A DNA stretch of 64,000 nt from NCBI GenBank assembly GCA_965198915.1, contig CBDAQC010000002.1, forward strand, positions 744,001 through 808,000. The letters run 5' to 3'. The notes below the pieces were generated by a model that was not told the DNA's origin, searched no databases, and worked only from the letters and a program-made list of their open reading frames with translations. Each line of letters begins with the position of its first letter. Position 1 is the first letter of the stretch. Positions 9,227-17,858 of the stretch are shown one piece after another. The translations under genes were made by a program, and so were the position numbers. This stretch comes from BOG-908 sp965198915. GTDB lineage: Bacteria > Pseudomonadota > Alphaproteobacteria > Acetobacterales > Acetobacteraceae.

Positions 9227-10037
9227 CGGCGAGGCGCAGTAAGGCGGTGCCTTCGCCTGGTTCGCGATCGCCCAGCCGTTCCAGGAGTGCGGTGAGGATG
9301 GCCGCCACCTCCGCTTCGAAGCGGAAGGGCGGGTTGACCACGATCAGGCCGCTGCCGTTCAGCCTGGCGGCGTCCAGCGGCTCGCGCAGGAACAGCTCGG
9401 CCGCCACCACATCCCGCAGGCCGGCGCCGGCCACTGCCGCGTGTAGCGCGCGGATAGGGGCGCGGTGCTTGATCGGATACCAGGCGAGGATGACGCCGGA
9501 CGCGAAGCGGCGATGCGCCTCGCGCAGCGCCGCCAACAGGCGTTCGTATTCGTCCGCCGCCTCGTAGGGCGGATCGATCAGCGTCAGGCCGCGCCGCTCG
9601 GCGGGCGGCAGGAAGGCGCCGACGGCTTCGTAGCCGTCCCGCAGATGAACCGACACCTGGGCATGGTCGCGGAAGTTCCGGCGCAGTGCCGCCGCGTCCT
9701 CCGGGTGCAGCTCGCAGGCGGCGGCCCTGTCGCCGGGCCGCAGCAGCGCCGCCACGATCGCCGGCGAGCCGGGATAGAGGCCGAGCGCGCGTACCACTGC
9801 GACGTAATCCGCCAGCGCCGGCGGCGAATCGTCGAGCAGGCGGAAGATGCCGCGTGCTGCCTCGCCGGTGCGGCGCGCGGCCACGTCGTCCAGGTCGTAG
9901 CGCCCGGTGCCGGCATGGGTGTCCAGCACGAAGAACGGCTTCTCCTTGCGGGCCAGCGCGCGCAGCACCCAGACCAGCACCGCGTGCTTCAGGCAGTCCG
10001 CCGCGTTGCCGGCGTGGTAGGCGTGGCGGTAGTTCAC
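9219..10037 (-). CDS. rlmJ: 23S rRNA (adenine(2030)-N6)-methyltransferase RlmJ
   Basis: 272 residues, reading MNYRHAYHAGNAADCLKHAV from a GTG, the conserved start of RlmJ (YhiR). FFVLDTHAGTGRYDL is the SAM-binding loop. LIDPPYE (about 163-169) is the DPPY catalytic motif of N6-adenine methyltransferases, and GSGLIVVNPPF is the family C-terminal block. It methylates A2030 of 23S rRNA. Its GTG overlaps the tsaD stop (GTGA at 10037-10034), and its end overlaps gpsA, so tsaD-rlmJ-gpsA form a tight unit. Confidence 0.95.
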   Translation of the reverse strand: MNYRHAYHAGNAADCLKHAVLVWVLRALARKEKPFFVLDTHAGTGRYDLDDVAARRTGEAARGIFRLLDDSPPALADYVAVVRALGLYPGSPAIVAALLRPGDRAAACELHPEDAAALRRNFRDHAQVSVHLRDGYEAVGAFLPPAERRGLTLIDPPYEAADEYERLLAALREAHRRFASGVILAWYPIKHRAPIRALHAAVAGAGLRDVVAAELFLREPLDAARLNGSGLIVVNPPFRFEAEVAAILTALLERLGDREPGEGTALLRLADE

Positions 10038-11074
10038 CCGAGCTGCTCCAGCGGCCAGCGCGGGCGCGGCGGGCTGGGCGCGCCGGTGGCCAGGCCCAGG
10101 CGCAGCCGCTCCAGCCCGGCCCAGGCGACCATCACCGCGTTGTCGCCGCACAGCCGCACCGGCGGGGCAGCGAGGGCCACGCCATGCGCCTGGGCGCGAG
10201 CTGCCAGCCTGGCGCGTATCGCCTGGTTCGCGGCGACCCCTCCGGCCACAACCAGCAGGCGCGCGTCCGGCATCATCGCCAGCGCGTTGGCCACGCGGTC
10301 TGCCAGGACGTCCGTCACGGCGGCCTGGAAACCGGCGGCGATGTCCGCCGCGTCCTGCGAAGGCAACGGCCCGGCCGGGTAGGCGGATACCAGGCTGGCC
10401 ACCGCCGTCTTCAGGCCGGAGAAGCTGAAATCACACCCAGGGCGGCCGCGCAAAGGACGGGGCAGGGCGAAGCGTGCAGGGTCGCCGCCCTCCGCCAGTC
10501 GTTCCAGCGCCGGGCCGCCAGGCCAGCCCAGGCCGAGCAGCTTGGCCACTTTGTCGAACGCCTCGCCCACCGCGTCGTCTATCGTGCCGCCCAGCCGTTG
10601 GTAGGCGCCTACGCCGTGCACCGCCACGCATTGGCAGTGGCCGCCGGAGACCAGGAGCAGCAGATAGGGAAACGCCGCGCCGCCTTCGGTCAGCCCGGGC
10701 AGCCGGGCGGTCAGCGCGTGCGCTTCCAGGTGGTTCACCGCCACGAACGGGGCACCTGTGGCCATGGCGATGCCGCGGCCGAGGCCAGCGCCCACGATCA
10801 ACCCGCCGATCAGCCCTGGGCCGGCGGTGGCCGCCACGCCGCCGAGCGCGCCGAAGGCCAGGCCGGCCTCACCCATCACGCCGCGGACCAGGGCGGGCAG
10901 GTGTGCCAGGTGCGCGCGCGCGGCGATCTCGGGCACTACGCCGCCGAAGGCCGCATGGTCTTGCTGGCTCAGCACGGCTTCGGCCAGGATCGTGCCGTCC
11001 GGCGAGAGCACGGCGGCGGCGGTCTCGTCGCAGCTCGTCTCGAGGCCGAGGACTGGTCCGGGAGACCAGGTCAT
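10034..11074 (-). CDS. tsaD: tRNA N6-threonylcarbamoyladenosine transferase TsaD
   Basis: 346 residues, with VLGLETSCDETAAAVL at the N-terminus, VNHLEAHALTARL (the HxExH metal-binding motif), LLLLVSGGHCQC and VAGGVAANQAIRARL. These are the diagnostic TsaD/Kae1 blocks. TsaD with TsaB and TsaE transfers threonylcarbamoyl to A37 of ANN-decoding tRNAs. ATG 11074 gives the family start; longer in-frame reading upstream runs into repeat E2. Divergent from hemC. Confidence 0.97.
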   Translation of the reverse strand: MTWSPGPVLGLETSCDETAAAVLSPDGTILAEAVLSQQDHAAFGGVVPEIAARAHLAHLPALVRGVMGEAGLAFGALGGVAATAGPGLIGGLIVGAGLGRGIAMATGAPFVAVNHLEAHALTARLPGLTEGGAAFPYLLLLVSGGHCQCVAVHGVGAYQRLGGTIDDAVGEAFDKVAKLLGLGWPGGPALERLAEGGDPARFALPRPLRGRPGCDFSFSGLKTAVASLVSAYPAGPLPSQDAADIAAGFQAAVTDVLADRVANALAMMPDARLLVVAGGVAANQAIRARLAARAQAHGVALAAPPVRLCGDNAVMVAWAGLERLRLGLATGAPSPPRPRWPLEQLG

Positions 11075-11095
11075 ACTGAAGTTCTTGCGGCAGGC

Positions 11096-11251
11096 GAGGA
11101 AGCAAGGCTCTCTTTTTCGGGCGAAAGGCGCAAGAAACCTTTTGTTCCCCGACGCCGGGGCGCCTCGGCTTGTTCGGGTGGTAGCCGGCTGGTGCAATGG
11201 CGGGACGAGCCTTTCTGGGCCCCTTTTTTCGAAAAAGACCGGCTTGCCTCA
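11096..11251. repeat. Palindromic element E2 (degenerate pair)
   Basis: The left arm 11096-11144 and right arm 11206-11251 keep the order GCAAGG, CTTTTTCG-GCGAAA, CCTTTTG and its inverse, but with many substitutions. The right hairpin still pairs as TTTTTTC-GAAAAA. It sits in the divergent tsaD/hemC gap and so overlaps the promoter space of both genes. Confidence 0.75.
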
Positions 11252-11300
11252 CTTACCCTGCGCTCTTCCCTCACCATACGCGGGGTAATAGGACACTCCG

Positions 11301-12356
11301 ATGACCGCCGCCCACCCCCCACCGACCGCCCTGATCTTCAACGAGGGCGGCTGCCCGGTTCCCGCACGCACCGGGCCGCATGGCCGCCGGGCGCTGCCGT
11401 TGCGCGTGGGCAGCCGCGCCTCCCCGCTGGCGCTGGTGCAGACGCGCGCCTTCCTGGCCCAGATCGCCCATTTCTGCCCGGTGCTGCGCGCGCCGGGCGA
11501 TACCGACGACACGCCTGTGTTCGTCGAGCACGCCATACGCACCACCGGCGACGCGGTGCAGAACCGCCGGCTGGCGGAGATCGGCGGCAAAGGGCTGTTC
11601 GCCAAGGAGATACATGAGGCGCTGGCGGACGGGCGCATCGACATGGCGGTGCACAGCCTGAAGGACCTGGAGACCACGCTGCCGCCCGGCATCGTGCTCG
11701 CCTGCACCCTGACGCGCGAGGACGCGCGAGATGTCCTGGTGCTACCGCTCGAAACAGCGGCGCCGGACCCGCAGGATCCGTTCGCCAGCATCCCCAAGAG
11801 CGCGCTGATCGGCACCTCGTCGGTGCGGCGGCAGGCGCAGCTGCTGCACGCGCGGCCGGACCTGCGTATCGGGCTGATACGCGGCAACGTGCAGACCAGG
11901 CTGGACCGCATCGCGCGCGGCGATTTCGCGGCCACCCTGCTGGCACTGGCGGGGCTGCGCCGGCTGGGACTCGACGAGCGCGCCAGCGTCGTCCTGCACC
12001 CCGAGCTGATGGTCCCCTCCGCCGGCCAGGGCATCGTGGGCGTGACGGTACGCGAGTCCGACGCGGAGTTGCGCGCGCTGCTGGCCAGCATCGAGGACCC
12101 GGTGGCGCGCGCCGTCTCCACCGCGGAGCGCGCGATGCTGGCGGTGCTGGACGGCAGTTGCCACACGCCGATCGGCGGGCACGCGCGCATCGGCTCCGGC
12201 GGGGTGTTGCGGCTGACCGGGCTGACGGCCAGCGAGGACGGGCGCTTCCTGCTGAAGCGCAGCCTGGAAGGGCTGCCGGCGGACGCGGCACGGCTCGGGG
12301 CCGAACTGGGTGCCAGCCTGAAGGCGGACAGCCCCGCTTCGTTGTTCGTGGAGTGA
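11301..12356 (+). CDS. hemC: Porphobilinogen deaminase (hydroxymethylbilane synthase)
   Basis: The 351-residue protein contains LRVGSRASPLALVQTRAFL (from about 34), EIGGKGLFAKEIHEAL, VHSLKDLETTLPPG, GTSSVRRQAQLL and SAGQGIVGVTVRESD. The dipyrromethane-cofactor cysteine is in DGSCHTPIG (Cys at about 287). It polymerises four porphobilinogens to hydroxymethylbilane. The start is ATG 11301. The roughly 33-residue extension before the conserved LRVGSR is longer than in E. coli and has no obvious function. It begins the hemC-hemD-mitofilin-hemY cluster. Confidence 0.97.
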   Translation: MTAAHPPPTALIFNEGGCPVPARTGPHGRRALPLRVGSRASPLALVQTRAFLAQIAHFCPVLRAPGDTDDTPVFVEHAIRTTGDAVQNRRLAEIGGKGLFAKEIHEALADGRIDMAVHSLKDLETTLPPGIVLACTLTREDARDVLVLPLETAAPDPQDPFASIPKSALIGTSSVRRQAQLLHARPDLRIGLIRGNVQTRLDRIARGDFAATLLALAGLRRLGLDERASVVLHPELMVPSAGQGIVGVTVRESDAELRALLASIEDPVARAVSTAERAMLAVLDGSCHTPIGGHARIGSGGVLRLTGLTASEDGRFLLKRSLEGLPADAARLGAELGASLKADSPASLFVE

Positions 12357-12378
12357 GGGCAGGACCCGATTTGTGATA

Positions 12379-12500
12379 GGACGCAGAAGACCGTTGTCTC
12401 CCGCCGCCGCGCGCGCGCTAAGACTCGGCGCCCGCTTGTATGCGGGTGGAGACCGAAGTTTTTTTGCTCCTTTTTCGCAAAAAAGGACTGCTTGCTTCCT
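12379..12500. repeat. Palindromic element E3 (right arm intact, left arm remnant)
   Basis: The right arm 12453-12500 has the pattern AAGTTTTTTTGC, TCCTTTTT-CGCA-AAAAAGGA, CTGCTTGCTTCC. The stem bases are TCC/GGA instead of TTC/GAA, which preserves pairing. A short remnant of a left arm may be GCAGAAGACCGTTG near 12383, with GTCTCC...GGAGAC inside. It lies between hemC and hemD on the same strand, and the hemD start falls in it. Confidence 0.75.
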
Positions 12501-13190
12501 CCGCCCGTGACCCGCGCCGTCCTGATCACCCGCGCCGAAGCCGATTACGAGGACACCGCCCAGGCTGTGAGGCAGCGCGGCTATGATCCGATACCCGCGC
12601 CTTTCTTCCGTGTGGTGGCGAGGCCGGTGACCGTGGAGCCGTCCGTGCAGGCCATATTGGTGACCAGCCGCAACGCCGTGGGCGCCCTGCCGCCCTCGGG
12701 CGTGCACCTGCTTGCGGTGGGCGACGTGACGGCGCAGCGGGCCAGGGGGCACGGCTTCAGCCGGGTGGAAAGCGCCTCTGGCGATGCCGCCGACCTGGCG
12801 GCGCTGGCCGCCTTGCGCCTGGCCACGGCTGGCGGCCCGATTCTGCTGGCCACGGGCGCCGGTCAGGGCCGCGCGCTGGCGGCCGACCTGCGGGGGCGCG
12901 GCTTCCGCGTCATCCGCCGCGTGTGCTACGCCACGCACAGGTTGCGCCGCTTCCCTGACCGGGCAAGGACCGCGCTGGAATCCGGCGAACTGCATGCCGC
13001 GCTGTTTCTGTCCGCGGAAACCGCCGCCTGTTTCGTGCGTCTTCTGCCCCCGGAGTGCAACGACATGCTGGCGTCCGTGAAAGCCCTGGCGATCGGGAAG
13101 TCCACGGCTGACGCACTTGGCGTATTGCCCTGGCTGGCTGTAAGCCGCGCGGCTACTCCCACTCTCGACGGTGTATTGGCCCTGCTATGA
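12492..13190 (+). CDS. hemD: Uroporphyrinogen-III synthase
   Basis: About 232 residues. The two-domain HemD pattern is weak but visible: TRAVLITRAEADYEDTAQAV at the start, ILVTSRNAVGALPP, and IRRVCYATHRLRRFP with LSAETAACFVRLLP in the second half. The position directly after hemC and before mitofilin makes the call firm. It closes hydroxymethylbilane to uroporphyrinogen III. The conserved part begins at GTG 12507, which has no ribosome site. TTG 12492 has AAGGA four bases upstream, supplied by element E3, so the repeat may set the start. Confidence 0.85.
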   Translation: MLPPPVTRAVLITRAEADYEDTAQAVRQRGYDPIPAPFFRVVARPVTVEPSVQAILVTSRNAVGALPPSGVHLLAVGDVTAQRARGHGFSRVESASGDAADLAALAALRLATAGGPILLATGAGQGRALAADLRGRGFRVIRRVCYATHRLRRFPDRARTALESGELHAALFLSAETAACFVRLLPPECNDMLASVKALAIGKSTADALGVLPWLAVSRAATPTLDGVLALL

Positions 13191-14773
13191 GCGATCACGA
13201 CCCCGACGCGGCCGCCCCCCAGCCTGGGCGCAACCTGTTCGAGCCGCCGCCGGTGATCGACCACCAGGGTGATACCGGACCCGCGGTGGTGGTCAGGCGG
13301 CGCGGCGGCACGCCTTTGCTGCTGACTTTGCTGCTCACCGCGGCTTTGGCCGGCGCGGGCTATTACGGCTGGTCGCATCCGATGGAGGGCGCGCAGCAGC
13401 AAGGCGGGCAGGATAGTCAGCAGATGCAGGCCCTGTCGGCCCGGCTGGACGCGCTGGAGAAGCGCACCGGGTCGGAGATGGGCGAGGCGACGGCGGCGCT
13501 GTCCAAGCGTGTGGACGATCTGTCCGGCCGGCTGGACGGGGTGTCCGCCAAGACCGACCAACTGGAGGCGCAATCGGCCAAGATGGCCGAGATAGCGGCG
13601 CAGAAGGCGACGCCGGCCGAACCCGCCGCGGTGCCGCCCGATCATACCGCGCAGGACGTGCCCGGCCTGATGGCGCAGCAGGAGGCAGTGGACAAGACGA
13701 AGGTCGGCCAGCCCGGCGCGGGGACGCCGCCGGCCGACGTGAAGGCCGCGCTGGATGCCATGGACCAGCGTGTGTCCAAGCTGGAGACCGCGTCCGGCCC
13801 GGCCCAGGCGGCCGCGGACACGGCGCCGAAGCCGGCGCCGGCCGAAGTGGCCGCGCTGGCCGACCGGGTGACCAAGCTGGAGCAGGCCTCCGGCCAGGCC
13901 GATGCCAATGCGAAGGCCGCGGCAGGTGACTCGGCCACCGTTGCCTCCCTGGGGGACCGGCTGGGCAAGCTGGAACAGTCTGCCGGCCAGGCAGACGCCG
14001 CGGCGAAGGCGGCGGCGGGCGATGCGGCGGCCCTGGCCGTCCTCAGCGACAGACTGGCCAAACTGGAGCAGGCGGCCGGCCAGACGGCGCAGCAGACCGA
14101 AGCCGACCAGAAAGCGCAGCAGGGCGACAGCGCCACGCTGGCCGCGCTGAACGACAGGCTTGGCAAGCTGGAGCAGGCGACCGGCCAGGTGCAGAGCCAG
14201 GACGCGGCGGACCAGAAGGCACAGGCGGCCAATCTGCAGACGATCGCCGCGCTGAACGACAGGGTGGCCAAGCTGGAGCAGGGCGCGGGCGTGGCCACCG
14301 GTGCTGCCAAGGATGCCACGCGGGCGATCCAACTCGAGGCCGCCGCCGCCGCCTTGCAGGCCGGCCAGCCGCTGGGCGAACTGCAAGGCGCGCCCCCGGC
14401 ACTCGCCCGGTACGCCACCGCCGCGCCGCCGACCGAGGCGGCTTTGCGGGCGGCGTTCCCGCGCGTGGCCGATGCCGCACGCGCAGCGAGCCAGCCGGAC
14501 ACCGCGAACCGTTCCTTCCTCGACCGCGCGCTGGCCCGGCTGCAGCAGAGCGTGGTGGTGCGCCAGGGTGACCACGTGGTGGTGGGCGACCCGGCGGCCG
14601 GCGTGCTGGCGCGAGCCCAGGCGAGCGTTTCCGCCGGCGACCTGAAAGGCGCGGCCGACACGCTCGGCGCGCTGAGCGGCCCATCCGCCGCGGCGGTCCA
14701 CGACTGGGTGGCCCAGGTGCGCGCCCTGGTCGATGCGCGCGCCGCCCTGGCCGCGATGGCGGCACACGGCTGA
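13187..14773 (+). CDS. Mitofilin/Mic60-like membrane protein with five KLEQ repeats
   Basis: 528 residues: a proline-rich cytoplasmic head, one membrane segment (about 45-63, TPLLLTLLLTAALAGAGYYG), a long Ala/Gln-rich coiled coil, and a C-terminal mitofilin signature (AAFPRVADAARA... to SGPSAAAVHDWVAQVRALVD). Within the coil LxDRxxKLEQxxGQ occurs five times, starting at bases 13856, 13949, 14042, 14147 and 14252 (spacing 31, 31, 35, 35 residues). Alphaproteobacterial Mic60 is known next to hem genes and shapes inner-membrane invaginations. It overlaps hemD by 4 bases and hemY by 1, so the cluster is one operon. Confidence 0.88.
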   Translation: MSDHDPDAAAPQPGRNLFEPPPVIDHQGDTGPAVVVRRRGGTPLLLTLLLTAALAGAGYYGWSHPMEGAQQQGGQDSQQMQALSARLDALEKRTGSEMGEATAALSKRVDDLSGRLDGVSAKTDQLEAQSAKMAEIAAQKATPAEPAAVPPDHTAQDVPGLMAQQEAVDKTKVGQPGAGTPPADVKAALDAMDQRVSKLETASGPAQAAADTAPKPAPAEVAALADRVTKLEQASGQADANAKAAAGDSATVASLGDRLGKLEQSAGQADAAAKAAAGDAAALAVLSDRLAKLEQAAGQTAQQTEADQKAQQGDSATLAALNDRLGKLEQATGQVQSQDAADQKAQAANLQTIAALNDRVAKLEQGAGVATGAAKDATRAIQLEAAAAALQAGQPLGELQGAPPALARYATAAPPTEAALRAAFPRVADAARAASQPDTANRSFLDRALARLQQSVVVRQGDHVVVGDPAAGVLARAQASVSAGDLKGAADTLGALSGPSAAAVHDWVAQVRALVDARAALAAMAAHG

Positions 14774-16059
14774 TGCGCGCCGTCCTGTGGATAATCCTGC
14801 TCGGTGCCGTAGCGGTCGGGGCGTCCTGGTGGGTGCAGCACCTGGTGGGCGCGGTGTCCATCCAGACGGGTGTCACCACCATACAGGCGCCGCTCAGCGT
14901 GGCCGTGCTGGCGCTGTTCCTGTTCGTTGTCGCGATGTACCTGGTGTTCCGGTTGCTGGCCACGCTGTTCGGCCTGCCGGGCGCGTTCCGGCGCGGCGGC
15001 GAGCGCGCCAGGCGGCGCAAGGGTGACCGCGCGGTGACTGGCACGCTGATCGCGCTGGCCGCGCGCGAGCCGGGCGACGCGCGCCGCGAGGCCGCACGCG
15101 CCACGCGCCTGCTGGGCGAGACTCCGCAGACGCTGCTGCTGACCGCCTATGCCGGCAGCATTTCCGGCAATGACGAGGAGGCGGAGGCCGCCTTCACCAA
15201 GCTGGCCGAGCGCAAGGACGCGGCCTTCCTGGGCCTGCGCGGCCTGCTGCGGCTGGCGATCGCGCATGAGGACTACCCGCGCGCGGCCCAGTTGGCGCGC
15301 GAGGCGGAGGCCGCCCATCCTGGTGCGGCCTGGTTGCGCGGCGAGCGGACCCAGCTCGCCATGCGCACCGGCGCCTGGGCGGATGCGCTGCAGCTCACCA
15401 ACGACGACGCGCCAAAGGCGGGCTTTGCCGCCGCCGCGGCCGAGGCGGAGAGCGACCCGGCGGTGGCGCACCGGCTGGCCAAGCAGGCGTGGAAACGCGA
15501 TCCCGCGCTGCCGCCGGCGGCGATCGCCTATGCGCGGCGGCTGCGCGAGGGCGGCCGCGAAAAGGCGGCGCAGGACGTGCTGCGCAAGACATGGACGGTC
15601 ACCCCGCATCCCGACATCGCCGAGTTCGCGCTGGCCGCGGCGCCGGACAGGATGGCGGCGCTGCGTACCGGCACCGACCTGGTGCGCGGGGCGCCGGACC
15701 ACGCGGAGAGTCACTTGCTGCTCGCCCGGCTGTCTCTGGCGGCGGGGCTTACCGGGGAGGCGCACCGCCATCTGGATGCCGCCCGTGCAGGCGGTCTGGA
15801 CCAGCGGCGGGTGCACCTGCTGCGCGCCGACATCGCCGAGGCGGATGGCGATGAGCCGGGGCAGCGCGACGCGTTGCGTGGTGCGGCGATGGCCTCACCC
15901 GATCCGGCGTGGCGCTGCGAGGCCTGCGGCACCTCGCTGGGCGGCTGGCACCCGGCTTGTCCCGTCTGCCACACGGCGGGGCGGGTGCGCTGGGGCGTGC
16001 CCGGGCCCATGCCGGGTGCTGTGCCAGTGCAGCGTATCGCCTTCGACGGGGTGGGCTGA
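14773..16059 (+). CDS. hemY: HemY N-terminal domain protein with TPR-like region and zinc-ribbon tail
   Basis: 428 residues. Two N-terminal membrane segments (about 2-22 and 42-66) are followed by helical TPR-like repeats such as ALLRLAIAHEDYPRAAQLAREA. The C-terminus has CEACGTSLGGWHPACPVC, a CxxC...CxxC zinc-ribbon pattern common in alphaproteobacterial HemY. The role in heme synthesis is inferred from gene order and is not enzymatic in any known way. The ATG overlaps the mitofilin TGA by one base. Confidence 0.9.
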   Translation: MRAVLWIILLGAVAVGASWWVQHLVGAVSIQTGVTTIQAPLSVAVLALFLFVVAMYLVFRLLATLFGLPGAFRRGGERARRRKGDRAVTGTLIALAAREPGDARREAARATRLLGETPQTLLLTAYAGSISGNDEEAEAAFTKLAERKDAAFLGLRGLLRLAIAHEDYPRAAQLAREAEAAHPGAAWLRGERTQLAMRTGAWADALQLTNDDAPKAGFAAAAAEAESDPAVAHRLAKQAWKRDPALPPAAIAYARRLREGGREKAAQDVLRKTWTVTPHPDIAEFALAAAPDRMAALRTGTDLVRGAPDHAESHLLLARLSLAAGLTGEAHRHLDAARAGGLDQRRVHLLRADIAEADGDEPGQRDALRGAAMASPDPAWRCEACGTSLGGWHPACPVCHTAGRVRWGVPGPMPGAVPVQRIAFDGVG

Positions 16060-16061
16060 CC

Positions 16062-16199
16062 CTAGCCGGGCGTGTGGCGGGTCGGGCCGGGGGGCATCGC
16101 GGGTTCCTGCTCGATGGGCAGCTCGTCGTGGTCGGCCTGGCCGTGCCTGCCTGCTTCTTCCGGGTCTTCGCCTTCGGGGAACTTGATATCGTCCGGCAT
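16062..16199 (-). CDS. Possible 45-residue acidic protein
   Basis: The frame reads MPDDIKFPEGEDPEEAG, then QADHDELPIEQEPAMPPGP; it is acidic and proline-rich with no hydrophobic stretch. AAGGATCC lies about 10 bases before the ATG. It is convergent with hemY, ending 2 bases from its stop, and the upstream side touches repeat E4. I do not recognise it. The low-complexity composition means it could be a chance frame, but the ribosome site and the tight fit between hemY and the repeat favour a real small gene. Confidence 0.45.
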   Translation of the reverse strand: MPDDIKFPEGEDPEEAGRHGQADHDELPIEQEPAMPPGPTRHTPG

Positions 16200-16224
16200 C
16201 GGGTTGGATCCTTGGTGGAAGGGT

Positions 16225-16408
16225 AGGGAAGCAAGGCCTTCTTTTTCGAGAAAAAGAAGCAAAAAGCTTTTGGTCCGCTGTCGCGCCGTGGTGCGGCGCG
16301 CGCTTCGATCCGCACCAGACGGACGCTTGAAGATAGATCGAGGTGACGCAGCGTCGGAGTGACAAAAGTTTTTTGCTTCTTTTTTTCAAAAAAGAAGGCC
16401 TTCCTTCC
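16225..16408. repeat. Palindromic element E4 (paired arms, CTGTCGCGC core)
   Basis: Left arm 16225-16272, right inverted arm 16363-16408, core of 90 bases beginning GGTCCGCTGTCGCGCCGTGG. The left hairpin is CTTCTTTTTC-GA-GAAAAAGAAG. It lies in the divergent gap between the 45-residue ORF and the HAD-UbiA gene, 40 bases before that gene's start. Confidence 0.92.
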
Positions 16409-16448
16409 CACACTCCCGCAACGCGCAAAAATCCTGTAACACCCCGTT

Positions 16449-17858
16449 ATGATCCCCCTGGTGCTAGACCTGGACGGCACGCTCGTGGCTGGCGACACCT
16501 TGCTGGAAGCGGCGCTGCGTCTGCTGGCCGCCAACCCGCTGGCGTTCCTGGGCACGCTGACTGCGGACCGGGCGCGGCTGAAGCGGCGCATGGCCGGCGC
16601 CATTACCCTGAATCCCGCCAGCCTGGTCTATAACCAGGCGGTGCTCGACCTGGCGCAGAGCGCGCGCGGCGAGGGGCGGCCGGTGTTCCTGGCGACCGCC
16701 GCAGATGACCGCATCGCGCGCGCCGTGGCGGCCCATGTGGGGCTGTTCGACGGGGTGATGGCGTCGGACGGGCAGGTGAACCTGAAGGGCCCGGCGAAGG
16801 CGGCGGCGCTGGTGGCGCGGTTCGGGGCGCAGGGCTTCGACTATGCCGGTGATGCGGCGGCCGACTTGCCAGTGTGGGCGCAGGCGCGGCGCGGCTTCGT
16901 GGTGGCCCCGGCGGCACGGCTGCTGGCGCGCGCGCGCGCGGTCTGCGCGGACGCGACCGTAATCGGCACCGTGGCATCGAACCGGCCGCGGCTGGTGCTG
17001 CGCGCCATGCGTCCGCACCAATGGGCGAAAAACGTCCTGGTGTTCGCGCCGCTGCTGGCGGCGCATGCGGCGCGTGGGTGGCCGCTGGTGCAGGCCTGCC
17101 TGGGGTTCCTGGCGTTCAGCCTCTGCGCTTCCAGCGTGTACCTGCTGAACGACCTTCTGGACCTGCCGCATGACCGGCTGCACCAGACCAAGCGCCGGCG
17201 GCCCTTCGCCAGCGGCGCACTGCCGCTGGCCTGGGGGCCTGCGCTGATCGCCGGGCTGCTGGCGCTGACGCTGCTTGCGGCGGCGGCGTTGCCCGTGGCT
17301 TTTCTGGGCATGCTGGCGGCCTATTACGTGAGCACGCTGGCCTATTCCTTCCTGCTGAAACGCCGCGCGGTGTGGGATGTGGTGGCGCTGGCGGGGCTGT
17401 ACACGCTGCGCATCTTCGCCGGCGCCGCCGCCGCCAGCATACCGATCTCGCCGTGGCTGCTGGCGTTCTCGTTGTTCCTGTTCTTCTGCCTGGCGGTGGT
17501 CAAGCGGCTGACCGAGCTGACGCTGCACGTGCGGGCCGGCGGCGCATCGGCGCTGGCCGGGCGTGGCTACCGGGCGGCGGATCTGGACATGCTGCGCAGC
17601 ATGGCCGCGTCCTCCGGCTACATGTCCGTGCTGGTGATGGCGCTGTATATCGACAGTGCGGACGTGCTGCCGCTGTATCACCGTCCGAGCGTGCTATGGG
17701 CGCTGTGCCCGATCCTGCTGTTCTGGGTCAGCCGCGTGCTGATGCTCAGCAACCGTGGCGAGATGAACGACGATCCGGTGGTGTTCGCGCTGCGCGACCG
17801 GGTCAGCCTGATGGCGGGTGTGGCCAGTCTGGTGACCGTGCTGGCCGCCACGCTGTGA
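16449..17858 (+). CDS. HAD phosphatase-UbiA prenyltransferase fusion
   Basis: 469 residues with two parts. Residues 1 to about 175 are a HAD-type phosphatase: VLDLDGTLVAGDT holds the DxDGT nucleophile motif, FLATAADDRIA is motif II and DYAGDAAADLPVW is motif IV. Residues from about 185 onward are a UbiA integral-membrane prenyltransferase: MRPHQWAKNVLVFAPLL, then NDLLDLPHDRLHQTKRRRPF with the Asp-rich Mg site, and about eight membrane segments. UbiA enzymes of this type (Rv3806c-like) make decaprenyl-phosphoryl-5-phosphoribose, and a phosphatase then removes the 5-phosphate. Here both steps may be in one chain. The stop overlaps the next gene's ATG by one base. Confidence 0.88.
   Translation: MIPLVLDLDGTLVAGDTLLEAALRLLAANPLAFLGTLTADRARLKRRMAGAITLNPASLVYNQAVLDLAQSARGEGRPVFLATAADDRIARAVAAHVGLFDGVMASDGQVNLKGPAKAAALVARFGAQGFDYAGDAAADLPVWAQARRGFVVAPAARLLARARAVCADATVIGTVASNRPRLVLRAMRPHQWAKNVLVFAPLLAAHAARGWPLVQACLGFLAFSLCASSVYLLNDLLDLPHDRLHQTKRRRPFASGALPLAWGPALIAGLLALTLLAAAALPVAFLGMLAAYYVSTLAYSFLLKRRAVWDVVALAGLYTLRIFAGAAAASIPISPWLLAFSLFLFFCLAVVKRLTELTLHVRAGGASALAGRGYRAADLDMLRSMAASSGYMSVLVMALYIDSADVLPLYHRPSVLWALCPILLFWVSRVLMLSNRGEMNDDPVVFALRDRVSLMAGVASLVTVLAATL

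Noticed and set aside
12926..14767. A 613-codon open frame antisense to the mitofilin gene, with His/Arg/Gly/Leu-rich translation
   Set aside because: The composition is typical of the complement of high-GC coding DNA, and the plus-strand gene has clear domains. No homology-like motif is seen.
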